Shown piece after piece: positions 17,537-26,074 of a stretch of 64,000 nt of DNA. The notes beneath the pieces were generated by a model, which worked only from the letters and a program-made list of their open reading frames with translations, made no database searches and had not been told where the DNA came from. The position numbers and the translations under genes were made by a program. Location of the stretch: the NCBI RefSeq assembly GCF_001929375.1, contig NZ_MSGO01000038.1:136220-200219 (forward strand), in the 5' to 3' direction. The stretch's first letter is position 1. Each line of letters begins with the position of its first letter. The stretch comes from Actinomyces oris (GTDB lineage: Bacteria; Actinomycetota; Actinomycetes; Actinomycetales; Actinomycetaceae).

Positions 17537-19279
17537 ATGACGGACGAGTCCCACGGCGCCCATCCCTTGGATCCTCACCACCCCACCCATCCGGCTGAGT
17601 CGGCAGGCTCCACGAGCTCCTCGGAACCTGAGCCGACTCAGCCGGAGGCATGTCCGCCGGCCCCTGGGGACGCGGCGCCGGTGGCGCCCTCGCCGGACGC
17701 GACCGGCACCCAGGACCCGCAATCGCACGGGACCGGCCTGCGGCGTCGGACCCTGATCCTCAGCGCGGCCGGTGCCGGCGCCCTCATCGTGGGCGGAGCC
17801 GTCCTGGTTCGCTGCTCCGCCGGGCGCCGGAGCTCGCCGGCGCCCACGGCCACCGACTCGCCGGCCTCGGCCGCCTACCGCCCCGCCTACCACTACAGCC
17901 CCGCCACGGGGAATCTCGCCGACCCCAACGGCCTGGTCCTCCACGAGGGCGAGTACCACCTCTTCCACCAGCAGGACGGCACCTGGGGCCACGCGATCAG
18001 CTCGGACATGGTGCACTGGAAGCGCCAGGGGACGGCCCTCGAGCACGACGCTCAGGGCCTGGCCATGTCCGGCAGCTGCGTCGTCGACGGAGCCAACACC
18101 TCCGGCCTGGTCACCGGCGGCGGCATGGTCGCCGTCTACACCTCCACCGAGAGCGGAGAGGCCCAGTCCCTGGCCTACTCCACCGACCGGGGGAGGAGCT
18201 GGCAGCGCTTCTCCGGCAACCCCGTCATCCCCAACGACGGGCGCAAGGACTTCCGCGACCCCAAGGTCTTCTGGCACGAGGACTCCAAGGCCTGGATCAT
18301 GATCGTCTCCGCCGGCGACCACGTCTCCCTCTTCCGCTCCACCGACCTCAAGACCTGGACCCATGCCAGCGACTTCGGCCAGGGCGTCGGCTCGCACGCC
18401 GCCGTGTGGGAGTGCCCCGACCTCTTCCCCCTGACCGACTCCAGCGACGGCCGCACCCGCTGGGTCATGACCCTCTCGGTGGGCGCCAACGAGGAGACGG
18501 CCGGTTCCACCGCCCAGTACTTCATCGGCGACTTCGACGGCTCCGTCTTCTTCCCCGAGGACCGCCAGACCCGCTTCACCGACGTCGGCCAGGACTTCTA
18601 CGCCGCCCAGAGCTTCGAGCACGTCGAGGGCCGCCGCGTGTGGATGGCCTGGCTGGGCAACTGGAACTACCCCTACTCACTGCCCACCGGGGACTGGCGC
18701 GGTGAGATGAGCATCCCGCGCGAGCTGTCCCTGACCACCGTCGGCGGCACGCGCACCCTCGTGCAGAAACCCGTCCCCGAGCTCGACGCGCTGCGCGGGC
18801 GGGCCACCGACATCTCCGGCCTCAAGGCCACCGACACGGTGACGGCTCTGGGCTCGGGCCGCACGGTCGAGATCGACCTGACTCTGGACGTCTCCCAGGC
18901 CTCCGAGGCCTGGCTGGGCCTGGCCCGCGGCACGGTTGACGGCAGGACCCAGGAGGTGCGCGTCGGCGTCGACATCTCGACCGGCACCCTCTACCTCGAC
19001 CGCACCGACGGCGGGCTCACGCAGGTCGGCGGCAAGGACGAGGGGACCCGGACCGACTTCGCCCTGCGCCGCCAGACGCAGTACCACCCCACCGGCTCCA
19101 CGGTGCGTCTGCACCTCTACCTGGACCGCTCCAGCCTCGAGGTCTTCGTCGACGACGGCGCCACGGTCGGCAGCCTCCTGGTCTTCACCGACCCCTCCTG
19201 CCAGGAGATCGTCCTGGGGGCCAAGGGCACGGCCACCATCGCCTCGGGCAGCCTCACCCCGCTGTCGGCCGCCCTGTAG
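17537..19279 (+). CDS. GH32 fructan hydrolase (levanase/inulinase type), membrane-anchored
   Basis: 580 residues. The cytoplasmic-side tail (1-67) is rich in Pro, Ser and Thr. A twin-arginine-like LRRRTLIL and one hydrophobic segment (72-92) anchor or export the enzyme. The GH32 five-blade propeller follows, with nucleophile D129 in ADPNGL, R240-D241-P242 and acid/base E292 in WECPDL. A C-terminal beta-sandwich completes the family layout. The residue before the nucleophile is Ala rather than the usual Asn. It should release fructose from levan, inulin or sucrose. TAACCT lies seven bases before the ATG. It converges on the levansucrase gene. Exact specificity is not readable. Confidence 0.88.
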   Translation: MTDESHGAHPLDPHHPTHPAESAGSTSSSEPEPTQPEACPPAPGDAAPVAPSPDATGTQDPQSHGTGLRRRTLILSAAGAGALIVGGAVLVRCSAGRRSSPAPTATDSPASAAYRPAYHYSPATGNLADPNGLVLHEGEYHLFHQQDGTWGHAISSDMVHWKRQGTALEHDAQGLAMSGSCVVDGANTSGLVTGGGMVAVYTSTESGEAQSLAYSTDRGRSWQRFSGNPVIPNDGRKDFRDPKVFWHEDSKAWIMIVSAGDHVSLFRSTDLKTWTHASDFGQGVGSHAAVWECPDLFPLTDSSDGRTRWVMTLSVGANEETAGSTAQYFIGDFDGSVFFPEDRQTRFTDVGQDFYAAQSFEHVEGRRVWMAWLGNWNYPYSLPTGDWRGEMSIPRELSLTTVGGTRTLVQKPVPELDALRGRATDISGLKATDTVTALGSGRTVEIDLTLDVSQASEAWLGLARGTVDGRTQEVRVGVDISTGTLYLDRTDGGLTQVGGKDEGTRTDFALRRQTQYHPTGSTVRLHLYLDRSSLEVFVDDGATVGSLLVFTDPSCQEIVLGAKGTATIASGSLTPLSAAL

Positions 19280-19314
19280 GCGTACTGCAGCACGCTTCGA
19301 CGACGGATGATGAC

Positions 19315-19352
19315 GGTGGGGCCGTCGGAACAGAGGTTCCGACGGCCCCACC
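19315..19352. terminator. Bidirectional terminator between GH32 and levansucrase genes
   Basis: Perfect 17-base inverted repeat (19315-19331 and 19336-19352) with a 4-base loop, between two convergent genes. Confidence 0.85.
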
Positions 19353-19386
19353 TCCTGCTCGAGCAGTGATGCCCTGAGCGCGGCGT

Positions 19387-21294
19387 CTACTTCAGTCGCT
19401 GCGGGCGGGTGTCACCACCGTTGCTGCGGGCCCGGTCGGCGGGGATGTCCGCGAAGCCTCCCAAGCCGTTGGTGCCGTAGGTGCGGTCCACGGAAGTGGT
19501 GTCCCCGGAGATGGTGAGCTTCACCGTCGGGGCCAGTGAGCCTCCGCGCACCGGGTTGCCGTCCTTGTTGCCGCCGATGGAGTCGATGAAGGACTCCACC
19601 AGGCCGCCGGGCATGACGTAGTGCGAGTAGGACTGGAAGGCGTACGGGCTCTGGTTGAAGTCCGGCGAGTAGGGCTTGCCCGGGTTGAAGTTGAGGTTGA
19701 TGGGGTTGCCCAGTGCGATACCCGTGTTCTGGTTGAGCGGCTTGTAGTCGCTTCGCAGCCCGTCACCCACGAAGCCGTAGACGCCCTCGGGGCCCTGGAG
19801 CCCGTCGGCATAGGTCTCCCGGTGCGAGATCGTGAACAGGTAGTACTTGCCGTCCTGGAAGTAGATCTGCGGACGCTCGGTCTGGTCGTTGACGCAGTTG
19901 CCGCTCAGCAGCGGAGGCAGGTACTCCCACTGGGTCATCGCCTTGTTCGTGGCACGGGCCAGACCCACGTTGGCCAGCTGGTAGCGGCCGCCGCGCTGGT
20001 TGACCGCCTCGACCGTCTCCGCCTTGGGGTCGCCCTGCGCGTAGCCGAGGTCCTCCGCGGTGCAGGTGGCCAGAGCGGTGTTCTGCCCGGCCTTGGCCGC
20101 GGCGTCGACGTATTGCTGCTCACGGACGAAGGCCGAGTTGCCCTCGAAGACCATGTACTCGGTGGGGTCCGAGGGGTTGTTCTGGTCACGGAAGGTGAAG
20201 GGGTCGCGGAAGTTCACGCCCGGGTTCTGCTCGCGGGTCTGGTAGTACTTGCCATCCGGGACGAGCAGCTGGTGCTGGGTGCGGAAACCGGTGAGCCACA
20301 CGCCGTTCTCGTCGGCGTAGATGCGTCCCTCGGACTGCACGATCCGCGGGTCGTAGGGCTTGGAGGCCGCATTGCTGCCTTCCTGACCGGAGCCCTTGTC
20401 GCCACTGCCGCCGGTGGTGGTGTTGTAGAAGGCCACCGAGGTGTAGAACATGCGGATCTTGTTGCCCTCCATGAGGCGGGCCGAACCGGACCACTCGGTC
20501 TGGGCCGTGAAGCTCTGGTCCTCGAAGATCGAGCCTGAGGCGCCGTCGGGGAAGACGTGCCCGCCGTAGACCCACCCGCCGTTGGAGCTGCTGGCGCCGT
20601 CGGCCGAGGAGGTCTGCGTGCCGGCCTTGCGGTAGAAGAAGCCCAGACGCGCGTGGGTGTGGCGGTCGTCGAAGGTGTAGCCGGCGTGCCGGTCGGCCAC
20701 CAGGGAGAAGGCGATCTCCCAGCCGTTGTAGGAGATCTGGTGGGCGGCCTCATCGGTCAGCGTCCAGGTGTCCCACACCCACACGTCCTGGCTCGTGGCC
20801 GGGAAGCCGTTGGAGATCTCCGGCATCGTGAGCTGCTCGGGCATCGAGTTGGTGCCCGACGGCGCATTGGGGTTGGAGACGCGCTGGATCTGCATGGCGT
20901 CGGCGCGGGTCCACTTGGCGGTGTAGTTCTCCTCGACCCCGTGCGCCGCACCGGTGTGCTTGGTGGCGTTGGCCCAGCCGGGGTTGTCGGCCTTGAATCC
21001 GTTCGCGTCCTGGACGGCGGCCCCGGCGGCCTGCTGGTCGCTCTGACCCGCCTGGCCCTGTTCAGTGGGGCTCTGGCTCGCCTGCGCCTGGCCGGCAGGG
21101 GACTGGTCGTTCTTCTGGTCCGCTCCCGCCTCGGGCGAGGCCTCGGCGGTTGTGGTGGCGGTGGGGGAGGCACTGGGGGAGGGCGTCTCATCGGCGAGCG
21201 CGGTGGTGCCGGACCCGGCCACCAGGAGTCCGAGTGTCAGCGCCGCGGCCAGTCGTCTGCGACGGGCGCGGAACGAAGTGTGTGTCACGGTCAT
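19387..21294 (-). CDS. Secreted levansucrase (GH68 fructosyltransferase)
   Basis: 635 residues. Residues 1-34 form a Sec signal peptide ending TALADE. A Gln/Ser/Ala-rich linker of about 60 residues follows, then the GH68 propeller. Catalytic residues are visible: nucleophile D175 (VWVWDTW), D364 in the RDP motif and acid/base E473 (DQTERPQ), plus the EWSGSA motif at 267-272. It makes levan from sucrose outside the cell. Oral Actinomyces are known to carry such a fructosyltransferase (ftf). No sortase signal is present, so the enzyme should be released. The ATG has an AAGGA-type site upstream. It is paired with the convergent GH32 gene. Confidence 0.95.
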   Translation of the reverse strand: MTVTHTSFRARRRRLAAALTLGLLVAGSGTTALADETPSPSASPTATTTAEASPEAGADQKNDQSPAGQAQASQSPTEQGQAGQSDQQAAGAAVQDANGFKADNPGWANATKHTGAAHGVEENYTAKWTRADAMQIQRVSNPNAPSGTNSMPEQLTMPEISNGFPATSQDVWVWDTWTLTDEAAHQISYNGWEIAFSLVADRHAGYTFDDRHTHARLGFFYRKAGTQTSSADGASSSNGGWVYGGHVFPDGASGSIFEDQSFTAQTEWSGSARLMEGNKIRMFYTSVAFYNTTTGGSGDKGSGQEGSNAASKPYDPRIVQSEGRIYADENGVWLTGFRTQHQLLVPDGKYYQTREQNPGVNFRDPFTFRDQNNPSDPTEYMVFEGNSAFVREQQYVDAAAKAGQNTALATCTAEDLGYAQGDPKAETVEAVNQRGGRYQLANVGLARATNKAMTQWEYLPPLLSGNCVNDQTERPQIYFQDGKYYLFTISHRETYADGLQGPEGVYGFVGDGLRSDYKPLNQNTGIALGNPINLNFNPGKPYSPDFNQSPYAFQSYSHYVMPGGLVESFIDSIGGNKDGNPVRGGSLAPTVKLTISGDTTSVDRTYGTNGLGGFADIPADRARSNGGDTRPQRLK

Positions 21295-21626
21295 TGTCCG
21301 TACTGTCCTTACTCATGAGGGATGAGGGTGTCAGTGCGCCGTGAGCCGATGTTCTTGATCTCCCAGCCCCAACCTTAGGAGAACCTGGAGGTGGAGGACA
21401 GGCCTTTGGACCGCTCTGTCAATATCGGGACACTGCTACCAAAGACGTAGGCCCTGTGTTCTCAGGGTTTGTTGAGGTTTTTGGAATATTGGTGACATAG
21501 ACCACAGGCCAATGTGTTATCGGCCGGTTAGTCTTGAATGCGTTCTCCGTGAGCTGTCTGGTCTCCCAGCCTGTCGGTTCAGGTGGTCGTCCGCTGCCGG
21601 GCGGCCCCGTGTCTAACGGAGATCCT
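21295..21626. other. Divergent intergenic region between levansucrase and LPLTG protein
   Basis: 332 bases without a credible gene. 21460-21535 is noticeably AT-richer than its surroundings and probably holds the promoter of the rightward surface-protein gene. TAAGGT near 21376 on the minus strand is a possible -10 for levansucrase. No clear operator was found. Confidence 0.4.
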
Positions 21627-22826
21627 GTGAATACTCTTCCCATCCGTCTGCGACGGTTATCCGCATCAACAATCGCTTTCATGGCTGCGCTCGCCCTGAG
21701 CGCGGCCGGCCCGGCGGTGGCCGCTACCGCGCCGAACACGGCGGGGCAGTCCACCACCTCCCTACGTGACACCTCCACGGTGAGCGCCCAGTCCCTGGCT
21801 CAGATGGTCGCCGGTCCGAAGGCGACAGTCTCCAACGCGTCCGTCTCCGGCAAGGACGTCCAGATCGGCACGGTCAAGGGCCTGCCCGGTGACGGCAACG
21901 CCATCACCGAGGGCGTCGCCCTGTCCACCGGATCCCTCATCGACCCCGATCCCACCGCCGACTCCGACACCGACATCACCCGCTCCGCGGTCCTGGGACC
22001 CAACGACGCCCTGGACACCACCGGTGACTTCGGCGTCGTCAAGGACCCAGCGGGACTGGCCGAGGTGGCCGGCACCGACGTCTATGACGAGGCCGTCCTG
22101 GAGTTCGACGTCACCGCCACCAGCTCCAACATCGTCCTCTACTACAGCCTCGGCTCCGAGGAGTACGCCGGCGCCACCGAGGGCACCCCGGCCCCCTGGC
22201 AGTCCCGCGGATACAAGGACCCGCTGAGCATCCAGGTCAACGGCACCGAGTGCGCCCACGTCCCCGGCACCCAGACGGCCGTGAGCGCCGCCTCGATCAA
22301 CGAGTCCTCGAACGCCGCCTACTACACGGCCAATGTCTCGGGCCACACGCCGGGGCGGATCCCCGTGGAGTTCAACGGCTACACCTCCGCCCTGCCCTGC
22401 CAGGCCTCCGTCACCCCGGGGCAGAAGGTGCACGTGCGTGTGGCCATCGCCGACGCCCAGGACGGTCAGCTCGACTCCACGGTTCTCCTGCGCACCCAGG
22501 GACTGGGCTTCACCGACAAACCGATCACCAACCCCTGCAACGCCAAGACCGGCACCTGTGACATCCCCGGAAACGGCAAGGGCTCCAACGGGAACGGGTC
22601 GAACAACGGCAAGGACTCCACCACTCCGCCCGGTCAGGGCAAGCCGGGCGTCACCGACTACAGCACCGCCTCGCCCACCACGAGCCCCAAGAAGACTGTG
22701 GCCGGTCTGCCCCTGACCGGAACCCAGGCGCTCTTTTTGGGAGGCATCGCCCTGCTGCTCCTGGCCGGCGGCGGTGTCGCGCTCATGCTGCGTCGGCGTC
22801 GCCTGACCGGCTCTGAGACCGGCTGA
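21627..22826 (+). CDS. Sortase-anchored surface protein with choice-of-anchor L domain
   Basis: 399 residues from the GTG at 21627, which has CGGAG a few bases upstream. An in-frame start at 21534 would put about 30 extra residues before the signal peptide. Signal peptide about 1-45 ending AVAAT. The middle resembles the choice-of-anchor L domain: EGVALSTGSL, YDEAVLEFDVTATSSNIVLYY and SLGSEEYAG. An Asn/Gly/Ser-rich stretch precedes LPLTG (361-365), a hydrophobic segment and RRRR, the standard class A/E sortase signal. It is displayed on the wall; ligand unknown. The sortase gene is not in the window. Confidence 0.82.
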   Translation: MNTLPIRLRRLSASTIAFMAALALSAAGPAVAATAPNTAGQSTTSLRDTSTVSAQSLAQMVAGPKATVSNASVSGKDVQIGTVKGLPGDGNAITEGVALSTGSLIDPDPTADSDTDITRSAVLGPNDALDTTGDFGVVKDPAGLAEVAGTDVYDEAVLEFDVTATSSNIVLYYSLGSEEYAGATEGTPAPWQSRGYKDPLSIQVNGTECAHVPGTQTAVSAASINESSNAAYYTANVSGHTPGRIPVEFNGYTSALPCQASVTPGQKVHVRVAIADAQDGQLDSTVLLRTQGLGFTDKPITNPCNAKTGTCDIPGNGKGSNGNGSNNGKDSTTPPGQGKPGVTDYSTASPTTSPKKTVAGLPLTGTQALFLGGIALLLLAGGGVALMLRRRRLTGSETG

Positions 22827-22852
22827 CAGCGAGGCTGCGGCCAGCAGACGGC

Positions 22853-22890
22853 TGACGGGGCGGATGAGGCTCTCCTCATCCGCCCCGTCA
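22853..22890. terminator. Bidirectional terminator after the LPLTG protein gene
   Basis: Perfect 17-base inverted repeat (22853-22869 and 22874-22890) with a 4-base CTCT loop, between convergent genes. Confidence 0.85.
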
Positions 22891-22928
22891 GTGCCGGCTG
22901 TGACTGACCACCGTTGACCGTTGGAGGC

Positions 22929-23153
22929 TCAGTCCTCCTCCTGCCTGGAGGCGCGACGTGCCGCCAGCTCCTTGGCCAGCATCGCGCAGCCCAGGATGCA
23001 CAGCGGCATGGAGGCCAGCCACAACAGGGCGCTGATGCGGGACAGCAGCGAGGTCTGAGCCAGGACGGGGAGGACGGCGGCGATGACGATGACGGCCATC
23101 CACACGCCGACTCGCCGTGCGCTGCGCGGTGTGCGGACGTCGTCGGGATTCAT
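22929..23153 (-). CDS. Small two-pass membrane protein, unknown
   Basis: 74 residues with two hydrophobic segments (about 15-33 and 39-58) joined by a short loop and ending in the charged tail ASRQEED. No recognised family. GAGGAT lies six bases before the ATG and could act as a -10 of a leaderless message or, with GAGAGG, as a ribosome site. It lies just downstream of acyP on the same strand (12-base gap), so the two may be co-transcribed. Confidence 0.55.
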   Translation of the reverse strand: MNPDDVRTPRSARRVGVWMAVIVIAAVLPVLAQTSLLSRISALLWLASMPLCILGCAMLAKELAARRASRQEED

Positions 23154-23165
23154 GACCCGATCCTC

Positions 23166-23471
23166 TCACCCGGTGATCTCGAACCTGCGCTCATCCAGGC
23201 AGCCGGCGCGCAGGTCGGTGACGGTGAGTCGGCGCACCGAGGCCCACCGGGGGCCGTGCCGCAGCCACGCGATCAGCCGGCCCACGGCCTCCGACTCGCC
23301 CTGGGCCATGACCTCGACGTCGCCGTCGGGCAGGTTGCGGACCTGCCCCACCACCCCCAGCTCCTGGGCCGTGTAGGCGCAGTGATAACGGAAGCCCACC
23401 CCCTGGACCGTGCCCTGGACCAGGACGTGAACGGTTCTCACGGTGCTGGCACTCATACCGGCGTCGCTCAT
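23166..23471 (-). CDS. acyP: Acylphosphatase
   Basis: A 101-residue protein of the small alpha/beta acylphosphatase family that hydrolyses carboxyl-phosphate bonds. The active-site arginine sits in VQGVGFRY (around 27) and the catalytic asparagine in VRNLPDGDVEV. An N-terminal extension of about 11 residues could be shortened by using the internal ATG at 23456. The intergenic space to the divergent xth gene is only 46 bases, so their promoters must be close or overlapping. Confidence 0.9.
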   Translation of the reverse strand: MSDAGMSASTVRTVHVLVQGTVQGVGFRYHCAYTAQELGVVGQVRNLPDGDVEVMAQGESEAVGRLIAWLRHGPRWASVRRLTVTDLRAGCLDERRFEITG

Positions 23472-23504
23472 GACCCTATCGTCTCAGGCTCAGGGCCGAG
23501 CGCG

Positions 23505-23517
23505 TAGGCTTGCCGCC
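23505..23517 (+). promoter_or_regulatory. -10 element for leaderless xth mRNA
   Basis: TAGGCT at 23505-23510 lies seven bases before the ATG at 23518. No ribosome site is present. Confidence 0.55.
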
Positions 23518-24351
23518 ATGCGTATCGCCACCGTCAACGTCAACGGTATCCGGGCCGCCGCCCGCAAGGGCATGGGGGAGTGGCTCACCGCCTCCGCCCC
23601 CGACATCCTCCTGCTCCAGGAGGTCCGGGCCGACGCGCAGATCGCCGTCGACCTCCTGCCCGGCTACGAGGCCGCCATCTGGCCCTGCCGCATCAAGGGG
23701 CGTGCGGGCGTGGGCGTCGCCGTGCGCGAGGGCGGCCCCGCCACCCTCGGCGAGCTGCGATACGGCGTGGCCGCTCCGGGCACCGAGGAGCCCGACGTCG
23801 ACTCCGGTCGCTGGCTCGAGGCCGACCTGAGCCTCACTGGCTTCGACGGCGTCGAGCGGCTCACCGTCATCTCCGCCTACCTGCACTCGGGTCAGCTGGG
23901 CACCGAGAAGATGGACCAGAAGTACGCCCACCTCGAGCAAGTCGACACCCGTATGGCCGACCTCTTGGCCGCCGCCCGCGACGGCGGCCCTCAGGTCCTC
24001 ATGGCCGGGGACCTCAACGTGGTGCGCTCCGAGCGCGACATCAAGAACTGGAAGCCCAACCACAACAAGATCGCCGGTGTCATGGACGAGGAGATCGCCC
24101 ACCTGGAGGGCTGGTTCGCCTCCGGCTGGGTGGACGCCTCGCGCCACCTGGTGGGGGACGAGGAGCAGGGGCCCTACACGTGGTGGTCCCAGCGCGGCAA
24201 GGCCTTCGACAACAACACCGGCTGGCGGATCGACTACCAGGTCCTCACCCCCGCCCTGGCCGAGCGGGCCCGCAGCGTCACCGTGGACCGGGCGCCGGAC
24301 TACGCCTCGCGCTGGTCCGACCACGCCCCGCTCGTCGTCGAGTACCTCTGA
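23518..24351 (+). CDS. xth: Exodeoxyribonuclease III (AP endonuclease)
   Basis: 277 residues of the EEP phosphatase/nuclease fold. It cuts abasic sites and trims 3' ends in base-excision repair. Motifs: MRIATVNVNGIR at the start, metal-binding glutamate in LLLQEVRA, GDLNVVRSERD, the WR-IDY region and the catalytic DH of SDHAPLVVEYL at the C terminus. The ATG at 23518 was chosen because the conserved N terminus begins exactly there; an in-frame upstream start at 23443 would overlap acyP and add 25 unrelated residues. Confidence 0.94.
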   Translation: MRIATVNVNGIRAAARKGMGEWLTASAPDILLLQEVRADAQIAVDLLPGYEAAIWPCRIKGRAGVGVAVREGGPATLGELRYGVAAPGTEEPDVDSGRWLEADLSLTGFDGVERLTVISAYLHSGQLGTEKMDQKYAHLEQVDTRMADLLAAARDGGPQVLMAGDLNVVRSERDIKNWKPNHNKIAGVMDEEIAHLEGWFASGWVDASRHLVGDEEQGPYTWWSQRGKAFDNNTGWRIDYQVLTPALAERARSVTVDRAPDYASRWSDHAPLVVEYL

Positions 24352-24462
24352 GGACGCCGCTGAGAACCTGCCCCGGCGAAGGGGGGTGACACGACGCCGG
24401 CCGGGGGTTGGCGCGCCGGTTCAGCTCAGGCTCACTGACCGCCGGCCCGCCCGCCCGCATCG

Positions 24463-24567
24463 GGGACTTACCTATTCGCCGGGGACTGCGCTGTCCTACA
24501 AACGACTGGGGTTCCACCATCACCGTTTGGGGGAGAAGTACGTTCTGGTCGGAGAACGCAGTTCTCG
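24463..24567. repeat. Copy B of the dispersed palindromic repeat
   Basis: 24463-24513 matches 603-653 at 38 of 51 positions. An imperfect inverted repeat (24482-24497 with 24552-24567, GGGGACTGCG against GAGAACTGCG) brackets the element, and GTACGTTCT (24539-24547) also occurs in copy A at 698-706. It lies in the 304-base gap between the convergent xth and exporter permease genes; nothing else was recognised in that gap. Confidence 0.55.
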
Positions 24568-24655
24568 ATCCGCTCCGCTGACAGCTGTGCGTGCCAGCCG
24601 CTGCCGGTAGGGCGGGCGAGGACTCTCGCGTGCGGTCTGCCCGTCGACCGGTGTC

Positions 24656-26074
24656 TCAGTAGCGTATCGCGTCGATCGGCCGGATGCGGGTGGCCACGAT
24701 CGCCGGGATGATGCCCGCCAGCGCGCCCACGGCGGTGGCCGCGATGAGGCCGATGACGGCCGCCACCATGGGGAAGGGCGGGGTCGTGGCCACCGGGATG
24801 CCCAGGAAGGTGCTCAGCGGCATGACGCGCATCCCCACGATCGCGATCCCGATGCCGACGACGCCGGCGACCACGGTGGCCACCACCGACTCCAGCATGA
24901 TGGAGAAGAAGATGCGTCGGCTCGTCGCCCCGAAGGAACGCCGCACCCCGATCTCGTGGATGCGTTGACGCACGGTCACCAGCGAGATGTTGACCAGGCT
25001 CAGGGCCCCCAGCAGCATGACGAACACGCCGGCGGCCGTGACCACCTGGGTGAAGGTGTTCGCGCTGGAGACCATGCCGCCGCCCTTGAGGTTGTCCTCG
25101 GCCTGGGTCGATCCCTGACCGAAGCGCGCGTCCAGGTCCTTCTTGGCCAGGCCGGCGACCTCCTTCGCACCGTCCTGACCGGCCCAGATCTCCAGCGTGG
25201 GGGCGGGCCGGGCGGCGTCCTTGGGCAGCCAGTGCTCGTAGGGCGTGTTGAGGGCGAAGGCGGTCACGGGCTGTGTGCACGGCAGGCCCGCGTCCCGCTC
25301 GGGGTCGCCGCTGCAACCCATGAGGGCAAGATCCTCCGCCTCCAGGACGCCGACGATCGTGAAGGAGGTCTGCACGGGGGAGAAGGAGGTGACGGTGACC
25401 GGCTCGGTGAGCTGCTGGATCCCCAGCGCGTCGAGGAAGCCCTGGGTGACGACCATGCTCGGGGAGAGGTCGTCCTCATCCTGTGCGGTGAACCAGCGCC
25501 CCTGGGAGACGGTCTTGTGGTGCAGGAGCCCGTAGCTCAGGCTCACGGTCTGGGTGGGCACGCTCCGAGCGCCGTCGGGGAAGGAGAAGCGGACGTTGGA
25601 GGTGTAGGTCGTCGCCCAGGACTTGACCTCGTAGCGCTCGACGAAGCTGTTCATCGCCCCCGAGATCTTCGCCGCGGTCGCAGCGCTGGTCGTGGAGCCT
25701 CCGCCCGCGCTACCCGCGCTACCCGCGCCGCCCGCGCTACCCGCGCCGCCCGCACCGTTGCCGCCGCTGCCGCCGCTGCCGCCTGAGTCTCCGCCGGTGC
25801 TCGACTCGGGTGCGTCATCGGCCTGGAGGGCCTGGTCCAGGCCCTTGCCGGTGGGGCTGACGTTGATCGTCACCGTGCCCGGGCGGCCGGTGTACTTCTC
25901 GCTGACCTTGTTGATGGCATCGACGGAGACCTGACCCAGGGCGATGACGAAGGTCATGGCCGCCACCGCCGCCGCCACGCCCACCAGGGACAGCAGGACC
26001 CTCAGCTTGCCGATGCGCAGCTGGGCCCAGGCCTCGACGATGGCGCCGAAGAATCCGGTGAGAATGCCGTTCAT
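24656..26074 (-). CDS. MacB/FtsX-type ABC exporter permease
   Basis: 472 residues with one N-terminal membrane helix (about 24-46), a large extracytoplasmic domain and three C-terminal helices (about 345-460), the MacB_PCD-FtsX plan. Between about 91 and 130 the outer domain has a striking Gly/Ser/Ala repeat tract of short GSAGG-like units, encoded by near-repetitive DNA and probably length-variable. INISLVTVRQRIHEIGVRRSFGA precedes the FtsX core. It works with the ATPase and adaptor overlapping upstream. Substrate unknown. Confidence 0.87.
   Translation of the reverse strand: MNGILTGFFGAIVEAWAQLRIGKLRVLLSLVGVAAAVAAMTFVIALGQVSVDAINKVSEKYTGRPGTVTINVSPTGKGLDQALQADDAPESSTGGDSGGSGGSGGNGAGGAGSAGGAGSAGSAGGGSTTSAATAAKISGAMNSFVERYEVKSWATTYTSNVRFSFPDGARSVPTQTVSLSYGLLHHKTVSQGRWFTAQDEDDLSPSMVVTQGFLDALGIQQLTEPVTVTSFSPVQTSFTIVGVLEAEDLALMGCSGDPERDAGLPCTQPVTAFALNTPYEHWLPKDAARPAPTLEIWAGQDGAKEVAGLAKKDLDARFGQGSTQAEDNLKGGGMVSSANTFTQVVTAAGVFVMLLGALSLVNISLVTVRQRIHEIGVRRSFGATSRRIFFSIMLESVVATVVAGVVGIGIAIVGMRVMPLSTFLGIPVATTPPFPMVAAVIGLIAATAVGALAGIIPAIVATRIRPIDAIRY

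Noticed and set aside
25700-25800. Short tandem-like DNA repeat as an independent repeat element
   Set aside because: It is in frame within the exporter permease and encodes a Gly/Ser/Ala linker.
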